Source of the DNA: Acytostelium subglobosum LB1
Lineage: Eukaryota > Evosea > Eumycetozoa > Acytosteliales > Acytosteliaceae
Direction of reading: 5' to 3'
Length of the DNA: 64,000 bases
Assembly: GCF_000787575.1 (NCBI RefSeq)
Contig: NW_012236526.1
Coordinates: forward strand, 992,001-1,056,000
Both the position numbers and the translations under genes were made by a program. The notes beneath the pieces were generated by a model. That model saw nothing but the letters and a program-made list of their open reading frames with translations. It was not told the DNA's origin and did no database searches. Positions 1 to 10,419 of the stretch are shown here, in pieces; position 1 is the stretch's first letter; each line of letters opens with the position of its first letter.

Positions 1-342
1 ACCCTCACACAACATAACCTGAAGAATTGCATAAATTGCAAAAAATGGATGGAGTTGGTGTTGTGCACAACTGAAGCATTGACAGTTCCCATTCATATAA
101 ACAATATCTTTCATTAATTAATCAATCAATCATTAATATATGTAGTGTATCTTCACAAAGGAGATAGAGAGAGATATATAGAGACAGGTCAACAACATCA
201 AAGACAACAAATACTTCATTCATTCAATCAATCAATCATCTAATCAATCAATCACTCAATCAACTCACTCACTCAATCAATCAAACAATATATAAAAATA
301 TACACTGCACTGTAAGATAGTGAACTGTTCTGCTGCAGTGAT

Positions 343-2711
343 ATGACAAGAGGCGATCAAATGATGATGCCATTAAAGAAACCAGCGGTTATAAATGTCA
401 AGACATTGTCGGATAAGCTTGGCGTGCCGATCTCACCTGAGGACCCAGCAACAATCTTCCAGAAACAGGAACGTCTGGGAAAGGGCTCGTTCGGACAGGT
501 GTTCAAAGCGATCAATATCAACGATGGCTCAGTAGTGGCGATAAAGATCATCTCACTCTACGATCAAGAGGCAATCAAAGACGTGCGCAAGGAGATCTCG
601 ATCCTTGCCGAGTGCAATGACACCAACATCGTGCGTTACTACGGCAGCTACTTCAAGGACCACCAACTGTGGATTGCCATGGAGTACTGCGGCGGTGGTT
701 CAATCAGTGATCTACTGCAGCTGGTCGAGTGCTTTAGCGAGGATGAGATCGCACTGGTATGTCGCGAGGCTCTCAAAGGACTACAATATCTACACGAGTG
801 CAAGAAGATACATCGTGATATCAAAGGTGGCAACATCTTGTTGAACGACAAGGGAGAGGTCAAGCTTGGTAAGTGTCGTGTGTGCAGCCCATGTCCAAGC
901 AGCAACACACTTAACTTACTCGCGTCATCACATCACATCACATCAATCAATCATATAGCCGACTTTGGAGTTAGTGCACAGCTGTTCTCGACGTTCTCAA
1001 AGAGGAATACATTCGTTGGTACACCTTATTGGATGGCACCAGAGGTCATACAAGAGAATAAGTATGATGGCAAGGCTGATGTTTGGTCGCTGGGCATCAC
1101 AGCGGTCGAGATGGCTGAGGCTATCCCACCCAATGCCAACGTTCATCCCATGCGTGTCATCTTTATGATCCCGCGCGAGGATCCGCCCACCCTCAAAGAC
1201 AAAGACAAATGGTCTCCCAAGTTCCACGACTTCATCGCCAAGTGTCTCACCAAGGATCCATCACAGAGACCATCCTCAAGTGAGCTGTTAAAGGTTAGTC
1301 TTGTTTGGGAGTAGAGTGAACTCAATCAAACATACTAACATCATTCAATCAATGTAGCATGAGTTTGTTCAGACTAATAAGCCGTTCACTATACTAGAAG
1401 ACTTGATAGAGAAGTGTAGGAATATACTCAACTCTGCGGAATACATTGATGATGAAGAGGAGGATGAAGCAAACTTTGATAGCAACAGCGAGGATGAAGA
1501 GAACTACTCAACAGTTGTGACAAAGGATGATGGTAACAACAACAATACTACGACCAACTACTCAACTGTTGTGACAAAGGATGAGCAATACTCTACAGTG
1601 GTCACAAAGGATGAACAATACTCCACAGTGGTCACCAAGGATGATCAGTACTCTACAGTGGTCACCAAAGATGATCAGTACTCAACAGTCGTTACAAAGG
1701 ATGATCAGTACTCAACAGTTGTAACAAAGGATGATGTGATAAAGAAGGATAACAACAATCAATCACCATCATCGTCAACGTCAAACTCACCGTCACAAGT
1801 AAGGAAGCTCATCAACAACTTCAAACAGAATGGATCATCTTCTGGCACTGGCATTAGCACTGGCACTGCAGCAACTGGATCAGACGCATCCACTACTGGT
1901 ACAAATGGACAGAGTAATCAGACATCAACAACCAGCAGACCTCCACTAAAGCCAGCACCAAGTATTGTAAATGGAAAGCCATCACCAATGAAGCCAATCG
2001 CAAACATCAACAACAACAATAACAACAACAGCAGCAGTAGTACCAACAACAACAATAACAACAATAATAATAATAATGTAATACAACCAAAGAATATCAA
2101 AGTAATCAAGACTGGCGCAGGAGTGATGGGAGCACCAACAACAACATCAACGCCAAGCAAGAATGTTCCCGTGTCACCAGCCGGCATCAAGAAGGCTCCA
2201 GCAACTGCACCCAACAAGTCAAAAGAAGCCAAAGAGACCCTGTCAGAGAGTGTAAGTATACTATGACTACCATGACTGATCAGTTGCCATGATCCTAACC
2301 AATCATCATCATCAACAAACAGCTACACGCAATATATAGAAGCGACTGTACAATTCAAATACCCTTTTTAAGTCTTAGCAACACAATATCGTCTGACTGT
2401 CTATTGAGTACGGAGCCAATGTACAACGACTATGCATCAGTACTGAGTGATCTGTGCTCTGATCCATCGGTATGTATCACACCTGAAGTGATCTGGTCGG
2501 CAACATCACTCACTGACTGACATCCATTCAATCATATTAGTTGGATTCATCAAGGATATCATTCAATCCATCAGTTGGAAACTTGATCAAGACACTGGCA
2601 TATCACAAGGACAGACAGGAGAATGTACTGTTCACTCCAAAGGACTCTATACAGAACGCCAAGATAGTAGGTGATCTCAGTTCAACTGTCAAGACCATCT
2701 ATAGGCTGTAG
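343..2711 (+). CDS. Ste20-family (MST/dst-type) protein kinase
   Basis: Serine/threonine kinase of the Ste20 germinal-centre group, closest by eye to the dictyostelid dst1/dst2 MST-like kinases, which act in cytoskeletal and growth signalling. Five exons fit: 343-868, 959-1293, 1358-2251, 2323-2469, 2541-2711, giving about 690 aa. The kinase domain fills residues ~40-290: glycine loop GKGSFGQV, catalytic loop HRDIKGGN, DFGVSAQLF (rebuilt across intron 1) and the Ste20 signature GTPYWMAPE. After the kinase come an acidic patch, seven copies of a YSTVVTKDD/E unit (residues ~335-414), Ser/Pro/Asn-rich linkers and a conserved-looking tail. No SARAH domain is obvious. Introns start GTAAGT, GTTAGT or GTATGT and end TAG/CAG. 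The start may instead be one of the ATGs at 361-369. Sure of family; unsure which paralogue. Confidence 0.9.
1501..1737 (+). repeat. In-frame tandem repeat encoding YSTVVTKDD/E
   Basis: Seven copies of a ~9-10 residue unit (YSTVVTKDD or YSTVVTKDE, mostly preceded by Q or N). Six are contiguous after an Asn/Thr spacer at 1533-1560; the first stands apart. The last copies are nearly identical at nucleotide level, which suggests recent unit duplication. Each unit offers Tyr, Ser and Thr sites next to acidic residues. Confidence 0.9.
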
Positions 2712-2834
2712 AAAGAAGAACCAAAGTGTAATGAAAGAGAGAGAGAGGTGGACATCAATCCATCATCCCATCCATCCCCATCCCCATCATCCATTCATCC
2801 ATATTCCATTCTATTCCATTTCATTTACTATTTA

Positions 2835-4517
2835 TTACTTGGCAGCTGGCTGATCGTCTGGTCGTGGATGTTTTCTTGGACGACCTGGTCCTCTCCTCTT
2901 CTCCAATGGATTGGCTGGTGATGGTGCTGCTGCACCCTTTGCCACTGCCTCTGCAGGTGTGGATGGTGTAGATGGCGTAGCTGGTGCCGTTGTTGTGTTG
3001 GGTGTTGTGGTAATAGGTGTTGTTGTAGTAGTAGTTGGCGTCATTGCTGCAACCTTTAACTCGGTTGGTGCAGCAGGTGTGGATGGGGCGGAAGTGACTG
3101 CCGATGTGGCGGTCGGTGTGGCGGGGGCACCAGGTGTAGCTGGTGCGGAGGTCGTGGATGCCTGTCTTCCGTGACCTCGCTGAGGCAATTGTGTTGGGGT
3201 CGCAGGTGCAGCCATTGTCTTGGCATCTTTCTCTGGCTCCGCAGTGGTCGAGGGCTCATCATGTTGGAGCATCGCACTCCTGCCCCTTGTCCTCATACCT
3301 CCTGGTACACTACCACTGGCTCCAGTCGTGTGTACCAACGTCGGTGTGATACTGCTGCTGCTTGGGTCGAATGTGTACTCTGACCTCCTTCTCCTGTTGG
3401 CCTCCTGAATCTGCTGCTCCTTCTCCTTCTCCTTCTCCTTCTCTTTCTTGTCGATCAACAGATGCTCGCTGTCTGAGCTCTGCATACTCTCCTCCTCGTC
3501 GTCATCATCGTCAACAGAGTGATCCTCATCACTCAATGCTCTTCGTCCACTGCGCTTCCTCTTCATGCTGTTTGTCGTCTTGGTCGTTGGTCTGATGTGG
3601 TCATCACTACTAAGCAACTCTGACGCGCTCTCATCTTCCTCCTCGGCATCTTCGTCCTCAGTCTCGTGCTCCTCGTCATCCTTTGTCATTTGTACATTGC
3701 TCTTTCGTTTGCCTTGCTGCTGTGATTGTTGCGGCTGGTGACCTTGACCACCTTGAGGTTGATGTGGGTGCTGTTGTTGATGGAGTATCTGTTGGTTCTG
3801 TTGTCGCTGATGATTCTGCTGTTGACGATGCTGCTCCATTTCGGCCAGCGCTGGGATAGAGTTCCTCAGGTCATCGTCCATTGGCACGAGCGCCTGCAGC
3901 TGCGCCAACAGGGACTGCTGCTCTTCGTAGCGACGCTGCTGCTCCTGGTCTGCCTTTTTGGGACGGCCAGGTCCCCTCCTCGGTGGAGGCAACTGCAGGG
4001 GCATCGAGAGCAATGGGTGTGCAGAGAGCAACTCGGGTGATGTGACAACAATGTTTCCAGATGACGCTGATAAGAGTGACGCGGAGAGTGTTGGCGATGT
4101 GTGGCTTGGTGATGGTGCAATGGAAGTGCGTCGTCCATTGTTGTTGTTGTTGTTGTTATTGGCTACAGCATTGCTGCTGTTGGCTGCAGGTGTAGTTGGT
4201 GTGTTGGGTGGCTGAGTCGTTGTCAGAGCCAGCGCATCATGATTTTGAAGAAGTAGTAAGTTTGATGAAGATGTTGATGCTTTGTCTTGTTTCTTCAAAG
4301 TCTTTGGTGTTTGTTGTTGTTTGTTACTATTATTATTATTATTATTGTTATTATTATTATTGTTATTGTTTGTTGATGTTGATGTTGTTGATGTTGATGT
4401 TGAATAAAAGTCTGCAGGTAACTCATGGACAGTGTTGTCGCCACGCTGTCTATCGTACTCCTTGATAAAGTGGACAAAGTCAAGACTGTAATTATAATTA
4501 TGTACCTTGACCTTCAT
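2835..4517 (-). CDS. AT-hook nuclear protein, low-complexity rich
   Basis: Single open frame of 560 aa on the minus strand. Two AT-hook motifs are visible, RRGPGRPKK near residue 180 and RRGPGRPRK near the C-terminus, so binding to AT-rich minor grooves is a fair inference. Between them lie Asn, Gln, Ser/Thr and Pro/Ala/Thr-rich tracts, strongly acidic segments (residues ~285-350) and a Lys/Glu run. The first ~35 residues (containing DFVHFIKEYDRQRGDN) look like a folded piece I cannot place. The start is uncertain: an acceptor-like TTACAG lies just inside the frame near 4490, so a short upstream exon is possible. Divergent from the gene starting at 4947, with a 430-bp AT-rich spacer. Possible chromatin or transcription role; no enzyme domain seen. 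Confidence 0.75.
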   Translation of the reverse strand: MKVKVHNYNYSLDFVHFIKEYDRQRGDNTVHELPADFYSTSTSTTSTSTNNNNNNNNNNNNNNSNKQQQTPKTLKKQDKASTSSSNLLLLQNHDALALTTTQPPNTPTTPAANSSNAVANNNNNNNNGRRTSIAPSPSHTSPTLSASLLSASSGNIVVTSPELLSAHPLLSMPLQLPPPRRGPGRPKKADQEQQRRYEEQQSLLAQLQALVPMDDDLRNSIPALAEMEQHRQQQNHQRQQNQQILHQQQHPHQPQGGQGHQPQQSQQQGKRKSNVQMTKDDEEHETEDEDAEEEDESASELLSSDDHIRPTTKTTNSMKRKRSGRRALSDEDHSVDDDDDEEESMQSSDSEHLLIDKKEKEKEKEKEQQIQEANRRRRSEYTFDPSSSSITPTLVHTTGASGSVPGGMRTRGRSAMLQHDEPSTTAEPEKDAKTMAAPATPTQLPQRGHGRQASTTSAPATPGAPATPTATSAVTSAPSTPAAPTELKVAAMTPTTTTTTPITTTPNTTTAPATPSTPSTPAEAVAKGAAAPSPANPLEKRRGPGRPRKHPRPDDQPAAK

Positions 4518-4946
4518 CTCTCTATCTATCTATCTATCTTTTATCATGTATATATCAATTAATTATTATTGTTTTGTTGATGTTGTTTGTGAAGTGATCG
4601 AAGTGGAAGTTTGTTCAAGACAACAACATTATTTTTTGGTTTGGAACTCCAAACAACAAATAATTATTATTATTGGTCTAAAGGAACACCCAATTTGTAA
4701 ATTATTATAATAATAATGAATTACCTTACACTTTAATTAAATATTTGTTTATTAATTCATTGATTGAGAGATTGATTGCGATTTCTCAAACATTGGACCA
4801 TCAAACAATTCAAATTCAAATTTCTGACCGTTAACTTTCCGTTTGAATTATTTGGTGATTGAATGATTGAATTAATGAATGATGTTTGAAGACCAAAGTT
4901 TGATTGATCAAGTCATAATAGATTTATACTATATACTATACAAATA
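4518..4946. promoter_or_regulatory. Divergent intergenic spacer
   Basis: AT-rich spacer between two divergent starts, so it probably holds both promoters. It carries a (TATC)n run at 4524-4540, ATT/TAA trinucleotide runs and homopolymer-like TTTTTT. No recognised factor site or RNA gene is visible. Confidence 0.4.
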
Positions 4947-5660
4947 ATGGACTATTTAACACAAGCAGATAGAGATTACTTTGTTGCAACAAATAGAGAA
5001 CATCTATTGATAACACATGATGTTGATATGATGAGGTTGAGATTGATGTCAGCATTCCATGCTCGATCATTCACCGAAGCAGACAAGGTCGCACTTCAAT
5101 CCTACTACAGTACACCAATGATCTATAAGGATCAACCATTCTGTAATACCGGTCTATTATCAACTGCTGAACAATTCAATGGTCTGTTCGAGAAGACTGC
5201 AACCAACAGTAACCAGGAGAATAAGAAGAAAAAGAGCAAGAAGAGCAAGAAGAGCAGCAACAACAAGAACAAGGTCAATGACAACAACAATAACAACAAC
5301 GATACCATCAACAACAATGACGCCACCATCAAAGAGAATGAGAAGGCAAATACCAACTCAAACATCGAGGATCATGTCAGCGACCAAGTCAATGACAAAG
5401 TCGACAAAGTCAACAAAGGCAACGACAATGCCCCCATCAATAAGGACACCAACTACAAGGAAAATGTCACTGTCAACTCAAACATCGGCGATCATGTCAG
5501 AGGCCAAGTCAAAGACAAAGTCGACAAAGTCAACAAAGTCAACAACAGAGTCAATGACCAAGACAATGACGAATGTTCCAAGAAGGATTCGGTCAACCCA
5601 AACACCAACTCCAACTCTGGCCTCAACGATCCAGACAAAACCGTGGCCAATGTACAATAG
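4947..5660 (+). CDS. Asn/Lys-rich protein of unknown function
   Basis: Intronless frame of 237 aa that I do not recognise. Residues 1-85 have mixed composition and look foldable (starting MDYLTQADRDYFVATNREHL); then a Lys/Ser basic run (KKKKSKKSKKSS), an Asn-rich stretch, and two copies of a 40-residue unit (SNIEDHVSDQVNDKVDKVNK and a variant) exactly 120 bp apart. The tail is rich in Asn and Asp. The unit has the heptad-like hydrophobic spacing of a weak coiled coil (inference). The coding status is supported by length and by the non-repetitive N-terminus; the repeated half may be a fast-evolving disordered tail. Confidence 0.65.
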   Translation: MDYLTQADRDYFVATNREHLLITHDVDMMRLRLMSAFHARSFTEADKVALQSYYSTPMIYKDQPFCNTGLLSTAEQFNGLFEKTATNSNQENKKKKSKKSKKSSNNKNKVNDNNNNNNDTINNNDATIKENEKANTNSNIEDHVSDQVNDKVDKVNKGNDNAPINKDTNYKENVTVNSNIGDHVRGQVKDKVDKVNKVNNRVNDQDNDECSKKDSVNPNTNSNSGLNDPDKTVANVQ

Positions 5661-6330
5661 CCAATCAACCAATCAATCAATCATCCATGTCCAATGACCA
5701 TCAAACATGACTTAATTGTCAATGTAACATGCCCTCACAGACATGCCCTCACAGACATACCCTCACAGACACACCCGCACACAGGGCTTTATCAAACAAT
5801 TTGAATTCGCGCGCGAGTCATGCACGAGACAATGTGTATCGAAGTTCATCATTCAGTTTATTTTTATTCTTTTTAATTAAATTCAGTAAAATATTTAAAC
5901 ACACCTTGCAAGTACCCCCACGCCCTCGCACTCACTTTCCCTTTCATTTCACTTTTTACCCACTTACCTACAACAAGTACTATCTGTTCATAGCTATATA
6001 GTTTTATAGTTATTACAATAACAACATCAATTGACCTTTGTTGTTGTTTAAATGATCCTTCTTTTGTTTGTTTGACTTTTATACATCTTCCTCTTCTTCT
6101 TCTTCTTCTTCTTTCTCACTCAATCAATCAATCACTCACTCATACATTCTAACACTTTTGTTATTAGTCTGTTGAAAGGGAAACTGAACCGTCACTCATT
6201 CACTCAATCAATCACCTTACACCAATCGATCAATCAATCAATCAATAATATCCTATTATCTATATTAAGTTCATATATAATAGACCCATCATTTAATATA
6301 TATACATAAATACATTCAAACAAAATAGAA
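5661..6330. other. Intergenic region before TBP gene
   Basis: No gene supported. Holds the CCCTCACAGACATG tandem repeat, a GCGCGCGAG island near 5809, a CTTCTT run near 6090-6110, and CAATC/CACTC repeats at 6118-6245 immediately upstream of the TBP start, probably in its 5' leader or promoter. Confidence 0.5.
5728..5775. repeat. Short tandem repeat, CCCTCACAGACATG unit
   Basis: Three adjacent copies of a ~14-bp unit (CCCTCACAGACATG with small changes), followed by a degraded CA-rich piece, in the 3' flank of the preceding gene. Confidence 0.85.
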
Positions 6331-7235
6331 ATGAGTGGAACTAATATCGCTAGTATCGCTTCGTCATCGTCGTCTACATCATCGATGCAAGTCGACCTTC
6401 TTAAACATCCTTCTGGTATAGTTCCCGTATTACAGTAAGCGGTCGTTCCGACGATATACATATGGAGTGTTGGCGACGATGTTATGATGATATAAGGATA
6501 TAAAGTGTGATGTCATGCTCATTTACTTATTTCTCCTCCCCTCACAACCAGAAACATTGTGTCGACAGTAAACATGGGCACAGAGTTGAACTTAAAGACC
6601 ATTGCACTTGGCGCAAGAAATGCAGAGTACAATCCAAAGCGTTTCGCTGCCGTCATCATGCGTATAAGAGAGCCAAAGACAACTGCGTTGATCTTTAAGA
6701 GTGGCAAGATGGTGTGCACTGGTGCCAAGTCAGAGGAGGCGTCAAAGTTGGCCGCAAGGAAGTACGCCAGAATCATCCAAAAGCTGGACTTCCCTGCACA
6801 GTTCACCGACTTTAAGATCCAAAACATCGTTGGTTCCTGCGATGTCAAATTCCCAATCAGACTCGAACCATTGAACAACACTCATAGTTCTTTCACAAAT
6901 GTAAGTTGATGAGTCAAGTTTGATTGATTGATCGAACATCACTCACTCACTCACTCACTCACTCACTCACTCACTCACTCTATCAATCACAGTATGAACC
7001 TGAAATCTTCCCAGGCCTCATTTATAAGATGATCAAACCAAAGGTCGTCTTGTTGATTTTCGTGTCTGGAAAGATTGTATTGACTGGAGCCAAGGTGAGA
7101 GAGGAGATCTATGAAGCCTTTGAGAATATATATCCTGTGCTTACGACCTACAGGAAGCAAATCACCGCGCCACCTCCTGCACTCCTTGAGACTGCCAAGG
7201 AGAAGGACAAAGAGAAGGACAAGAGAGGCAACTAG
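6331..7235 (+). CDS. tbpA: TATA-binding protein (TBP)
   Basis: General transcription factor that binds the TATA element for RNA polymerases I, II and III. Exons 6331-6434, 6552-6900 and 6993-7235 give 231 aa. A short Ser-rich N-terminus (~20 residues) is followed by the two direct repeats of the saddle: first repeat [20 protein letters not shown], with [36 protein letters not shown]; second repeat [29 protein letters not shown] and [16 protein letters not shown]. The tail is longer than usual, with Pro and Lys/Glu/Asp repeats (KEKDKEKDK). Intron 2 holds an eleven-fold ACTC run. The exon joins recreate conserved TBP residues, which supports them. Symbol follows D. discoideum usage. Confidence 0.97.
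6937..6980. repeat. (ACTC)n microsatellite in TBP intron 2
   Basis: About eleven uninterrupted ACTC units inside intron 2 of the TBP gene, between a GATTGATT stretch near the donor and the TATCAATCACAG acceptor. Confidence 0.9.
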
Positions 7236-7890
7236 ACGTCAAACATACACACTTGTTGTTGTTATATTTATCACAAGTCCATTCCATTCCAACCCCAACT
7301 CTATCCATCACAATATTATATATATACACATAACTACACTACACCACTACACTACACTACAACAGCCATATCGCCATCAATCCAACTCATACCGATTATG
7401 AGCCAAACCTATATCAAGAGCAAGGGATATACTACTACTCTGACCCTACATATTCCACTTCAATCAAGCGCCTTGCCATCCACTCCCTCTCAAATGCTGG
7501 ACGAACAATCAATCGAATCACCTGTCAATCAAACAATCAATCAATCATCGAATCATCGAATCAAACATGGGAGAGGAGCCCAGTCAGGCAGGCATAATCA
7601 TATTCCCATTCAAAGGCATCGCGCCAGCACCTGTTTCAACAGATCCAAAAGGTTCATAGCGACTCGTTGCATTGGCATTGCATCGTCCATCGCCTAGCAT
7701 CGCATCGCAAAGCATCGCACCTCTGTATCGTTTTAGTGTCACGATCGGATCTATTCCCATGCACACAATGAGTGTGTTGCATGAAGGGGACCAAACGTGT
7801 TCAATAAAGTTGGAACGTCTCGACTTGTATCAAACATACAGACTTAGTTTGTTGTATTATTTTTGCTCGCGCCCCAAGTAGTCAGTCCGA
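7236..7890. other. Convergent 3' intergenic region
   Basis: Lies between the tails of the TBP and Cmc1-like genes. A 99-codon open frame at 7398-7697 lacks any domain and is full of CAATC repeats, so I do not call it. Nothing else recognised. Confidence 0.4.
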
Positions 7891-8347
7891 CTACTTTGAT
7901 TGTTTATCGTCTGATGACATCGATGTTGTCAACACTTCATCCTTCATCTTCTTCTCGTACATCTTCTTCTTTGTATGATTTATCCATTCTCTCTTCAATT
8001 CCATCAATCTCTCTGGTGTAGTACTGTTGTTTTAGTGCATTATGATTGATTAGTTCTCAGTCTCGACCGGTCCATCGTCCAAACATTCATTGATGTATGA
8101 TACAATACTGTGCACTTAAACAATCCTTCATCTTTTGTTGTAGTTCTTTACATTCCCATATGACTGATAACAGTTTATCCTCTGTACATCTTGCAAACTC
8201 CTTGACGGGTACTTCACAATCTACCAATGTCTGTTCCTTCAACTTCTTTCTCAAGAAGCTGTCAATTGCCAGTGGGACGACAATCTCTGAGTCTGGTATC
8301 GACAAATATGGTTCATCACCAATATTACTATTATCTTTACTATTCAT
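7891..8347 (-). CDS. Twin-CX9C mitochondrial protein, Cmc1-like
   Basis: Small intermembrane-space protein of the Cmc1/COX-assembly family, which binds copper or assists cytochrome c oxidase assembly after Mia40-driven oxidation. Two exons on the minus strand, 8109-8347 and 7891-8023, give 123 aa. The paired cysteines are CEVPVKEFARC and CKELQQKMKDC, both with nine residues between cysteines and in the usual helix-hairpin-helix spacing. Splicing with an 85-bp intron (donor GTATTG, acceptor CAACAG) replaces a quick stop by the segment TTPERLMELKREWINHTKKK, which matches the family's C-terminal helix; this is why I extend the gene past the first stop. The first ~30 residues are acidic and not conserved. 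Confidence 0.88.
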
Positions 8348-8740
8348 TATTTATAATTATATATATGTATGTATGTAAGTATGTATGATGTAATAATGAT
8401 GATTGATTGTATCAATGGTGTCTATGATTGATTGAGCAACGTTACAAGAGTTCTCAAAGTTGATAAAGTTTGTTTTTTTAAATTTTAATTAATGTGTGTG
8501 GGTAGCTCGAGCGAGGAACGGATTCTGGCTGCTGGAGACCTCTCCTGGGTTATCGCCTGAGCGAGGGTGTCATAATGAAGCTGTGATTCTCTGTTCAATC
8601 CCTTTTCCCCCGGATCCCTCATAGTATGTATGTACTATTACATCGTTATGACATGTGATCTGATCACATCACAAGAGCAAGGATACTGATACATCCATCA
8701 TCATCATCAATCAATCAATCCAACAACATTATAGTCAACC
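8348..8740. other. Spacer with a GC-rich island
   Basis: Between two divergent genes. Bases ~8500-8630 are clearly more GC-rich than the surrounding spacer and contain short complementary blocks (GAGCGAGG twice, GGAGACCTCTCC). I cannot match it to a known RNA family. The 3' end (8700-8722) has the TCATCA/CAATC repeats seen before many starts. Confidence 0.4.
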
Positions 8741-9411
8741 ATGGCCGATAAATCAGCTGTTGTCGTTCGCACCAGGAAGGTTATGTCCAACCGCCTCCTC
8801 TCGAGAAAGCAATTCGTAGGTATCCCAGCGATAGGATCATCAATCATCACAACAGGACATCAATTAACCGCGATACCTCCACTCACTACTCACAAACACA
8901 CCAATCGATTGGATATTTGGATGTTTGGATATGGATACAACTATCGATTGAACGATTGAATTAATGATTGAATGGATGATTGATTTGGATGTTATATTAT
9001 AGGTTGTCGATGTTGTTCACCCAGGAAAGGCTAACGTCTCCAAGAATGACCTTATTGCCGCCGTCTCAAAGATCCACAAGGTCGCTGACTCCAAGACTGT
9101 CTACGTCTTCGGAATGAAGACTGACTTTGGTGGTGGTCACTCCACTGGTTTCGGTCTGATCTACGACAACCAGGAGCTCGCCAAGAAGTACGAGCCAAAG
9201 TACCGTCTGGCCAGAGTATGTAATCATGATATCATCGATCATAATCAATCAATCAATTGCGAACATTGGATGGTCACTTCCTTCGGACAATCATTCTAAC
9301 ATGTCTCTCCCAATCAAACAGGCTGGTCTTTACACCAGACCACAGACCTCCAGAAAGCAGAGAAAGGAGAAGAAGAACAGATTAAAGAAGGGCAAGTCCA
9401 CCAAGAAATAA
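8741..9411 (+). CDS. rps24: 40S ribosomal protein S24 (eS24)
   Basis: Component of the small ribosomal subunit. Exons 8741-8815, 9003-9215 and 9322-9411 give 125 aa, the usual eS24 length. Start [20 protein letters not shown]; central [31 protein letters not shown] is the family hallmark; the tail ends in a basic [18 protein letters not shown]. Intron 1 (187 bp) is long for this window; I looked for a snoRNA in it and saw no clear C/D or H/ACA boxes. Codon use is strongly biased to C-ending codons, as expected of a highly expressed gene. Confidence 0.97.
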
Positions 9412-9666
9412 ACATAGTTAGCCTCCTGTTCTTAGTTAGCATCGCTGCTGATCCCATAATCAACCAAACAAACAACATCGTCGTGTCATTGGTATTCAAA
9501 CATGGTCAACTCATTCTATCAACCTATCAATCATCCACTCATCGAGAGTGATGGTGATCGGATCAGCAAACTCGACTTGGAACATGATATTGATATTTAA
9601 TTGAGTTTACTTTATTTCAAGGTATGAATGATGGATGATGGATGGAGGGAAGGTATGAGACGACAC

Positions 9667-10419
9667 TTAGAATGCCTTCACACGATAGGTGCCAACAGCC
9701 TTCAAGTGCTTGACATCCTCTTCGATGATGTGGTTGATGATTGGTCTCAACTTGGCTAGGACTGGACGCTGGTTCATTCTGTCCAACCAGGCCAACACAT
9801 TGGTGAACTTCTCGTGGTTGGGAACGAATCCATAGGGGAGGTACATTGCCCAGGCGTACACGGCCATGTCGGCAATCGAGTACTGATTGGCAGCAATCCA
9901 CTGCTTGCCCTCAAGGTGCTTGTCCAGCACAGAGTATAAACGGTCAGTCTCGCGGTAGTAACGCTCCTCGGCAGCGGGCACAGCGTCTTGGGCGAACAGG
10001 GCGTAGTGCACGTACTGGCCGTGCATTGGGCCGAGGCCAGAGATCTGCCAGGCGAGCCACTGTAGGACATCACTATGCTCTCTTGGGTGAGTCTTGATGT
10101 CTGGGAGGAACTTGCCATGTTTGGATGCAATGTAGAGGAGGATGGCGCCAGACTCAAAGACCGGCTGGGGTGGGCTGAGTGTGAAGTCCATCAAAGCAGG
10201 TACCTTTCCATTTGGGAATATCTTTTTGAACTCGGCTCTCTTCTCACTTGCTGGATTAAAGATATCAATGTCTTCATACTTGTAACTTAACTCCATCTCG
10301 TCGAACAAAATACGCAACTTCCATGTATTTGTTGTAATAGTTCCATAAAGTATATAATCTTTGCCCTCATTATTGAGAATGTTTACAGTTGATGGTGATA
10401 AAGTTGTTGAAGTGGACAT
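9667..10419 (-). CDS. Glutathione S-transferase-like protein (Ure2p/YghU type)
   Basis: Intronless 250-aa protein with an N-terminal thioredoxin-fold domain (residues ~20-105: YILYGTITTNTWKLRILFDE, NGKVPALMDF with the cis-Pro, then ESGAILLYIASKHG, where ES binds the glutathione gamma-glutamyl group) and an all-helical C-terminal domain (SIADMAVYAWAMYLPYG). The arrangement resembles the nu-class/Ure2p-like disulfide-bond oxidoreductases; the catalytic Thr/Asn rather than Cys near TTNTWK fits that class. A ~17-residue Ser/Thr-rich leader precedes the fold. Likely cytosolic. Substrate unknown. Confidence 0.88.
   Translation of the reverse strand: MSTSTTLSPSTVNILNNEGKDYILYGTITTNTWKLRILFDEMELSYKYEDIDIFNPASEKRAEFKKIFPNGKVPALMDFTLSPPQPVFESGAILLYIASKHGKFLPDIKTHPREHSDVLQWLAWQISGLGPMHGQYVHYALFAQDAVPAAEERYYRETDRLYSVLDKHLEGKQWIAANQYSIADMAVYAWAMYLPYGFVPNHEKFTNVLAWLDRMNQRPVLAKLRPIINHIIEEDVKHLKAVGTYRVKAF

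Noticed and set aside
2490-2711. SARAH dimerisation domain at the end of the Ste20-type kinase
   Set aside because: The C-terminal sequence lacks the long amphipathic helix and conserved Leu/Trp pattern expected of SARAH.
6937-6980. CRISPR-like or regulatory array at the ACTC repeats
   Set aside because: A simple tetranucleotide microsatellite within an intron, with no spacers.
7398-7697. 99-codon frame between TBP and the Cmc1-like gene
   Set aside because: Made up largely of translated CAATC repeats; lies between two convergent gene tails.
8816-9002. Intronic snoRNA in the long rps24 intron 1
   Set aside because: No convincing C/D boxes with terminal stem and no H/ACA pattern.
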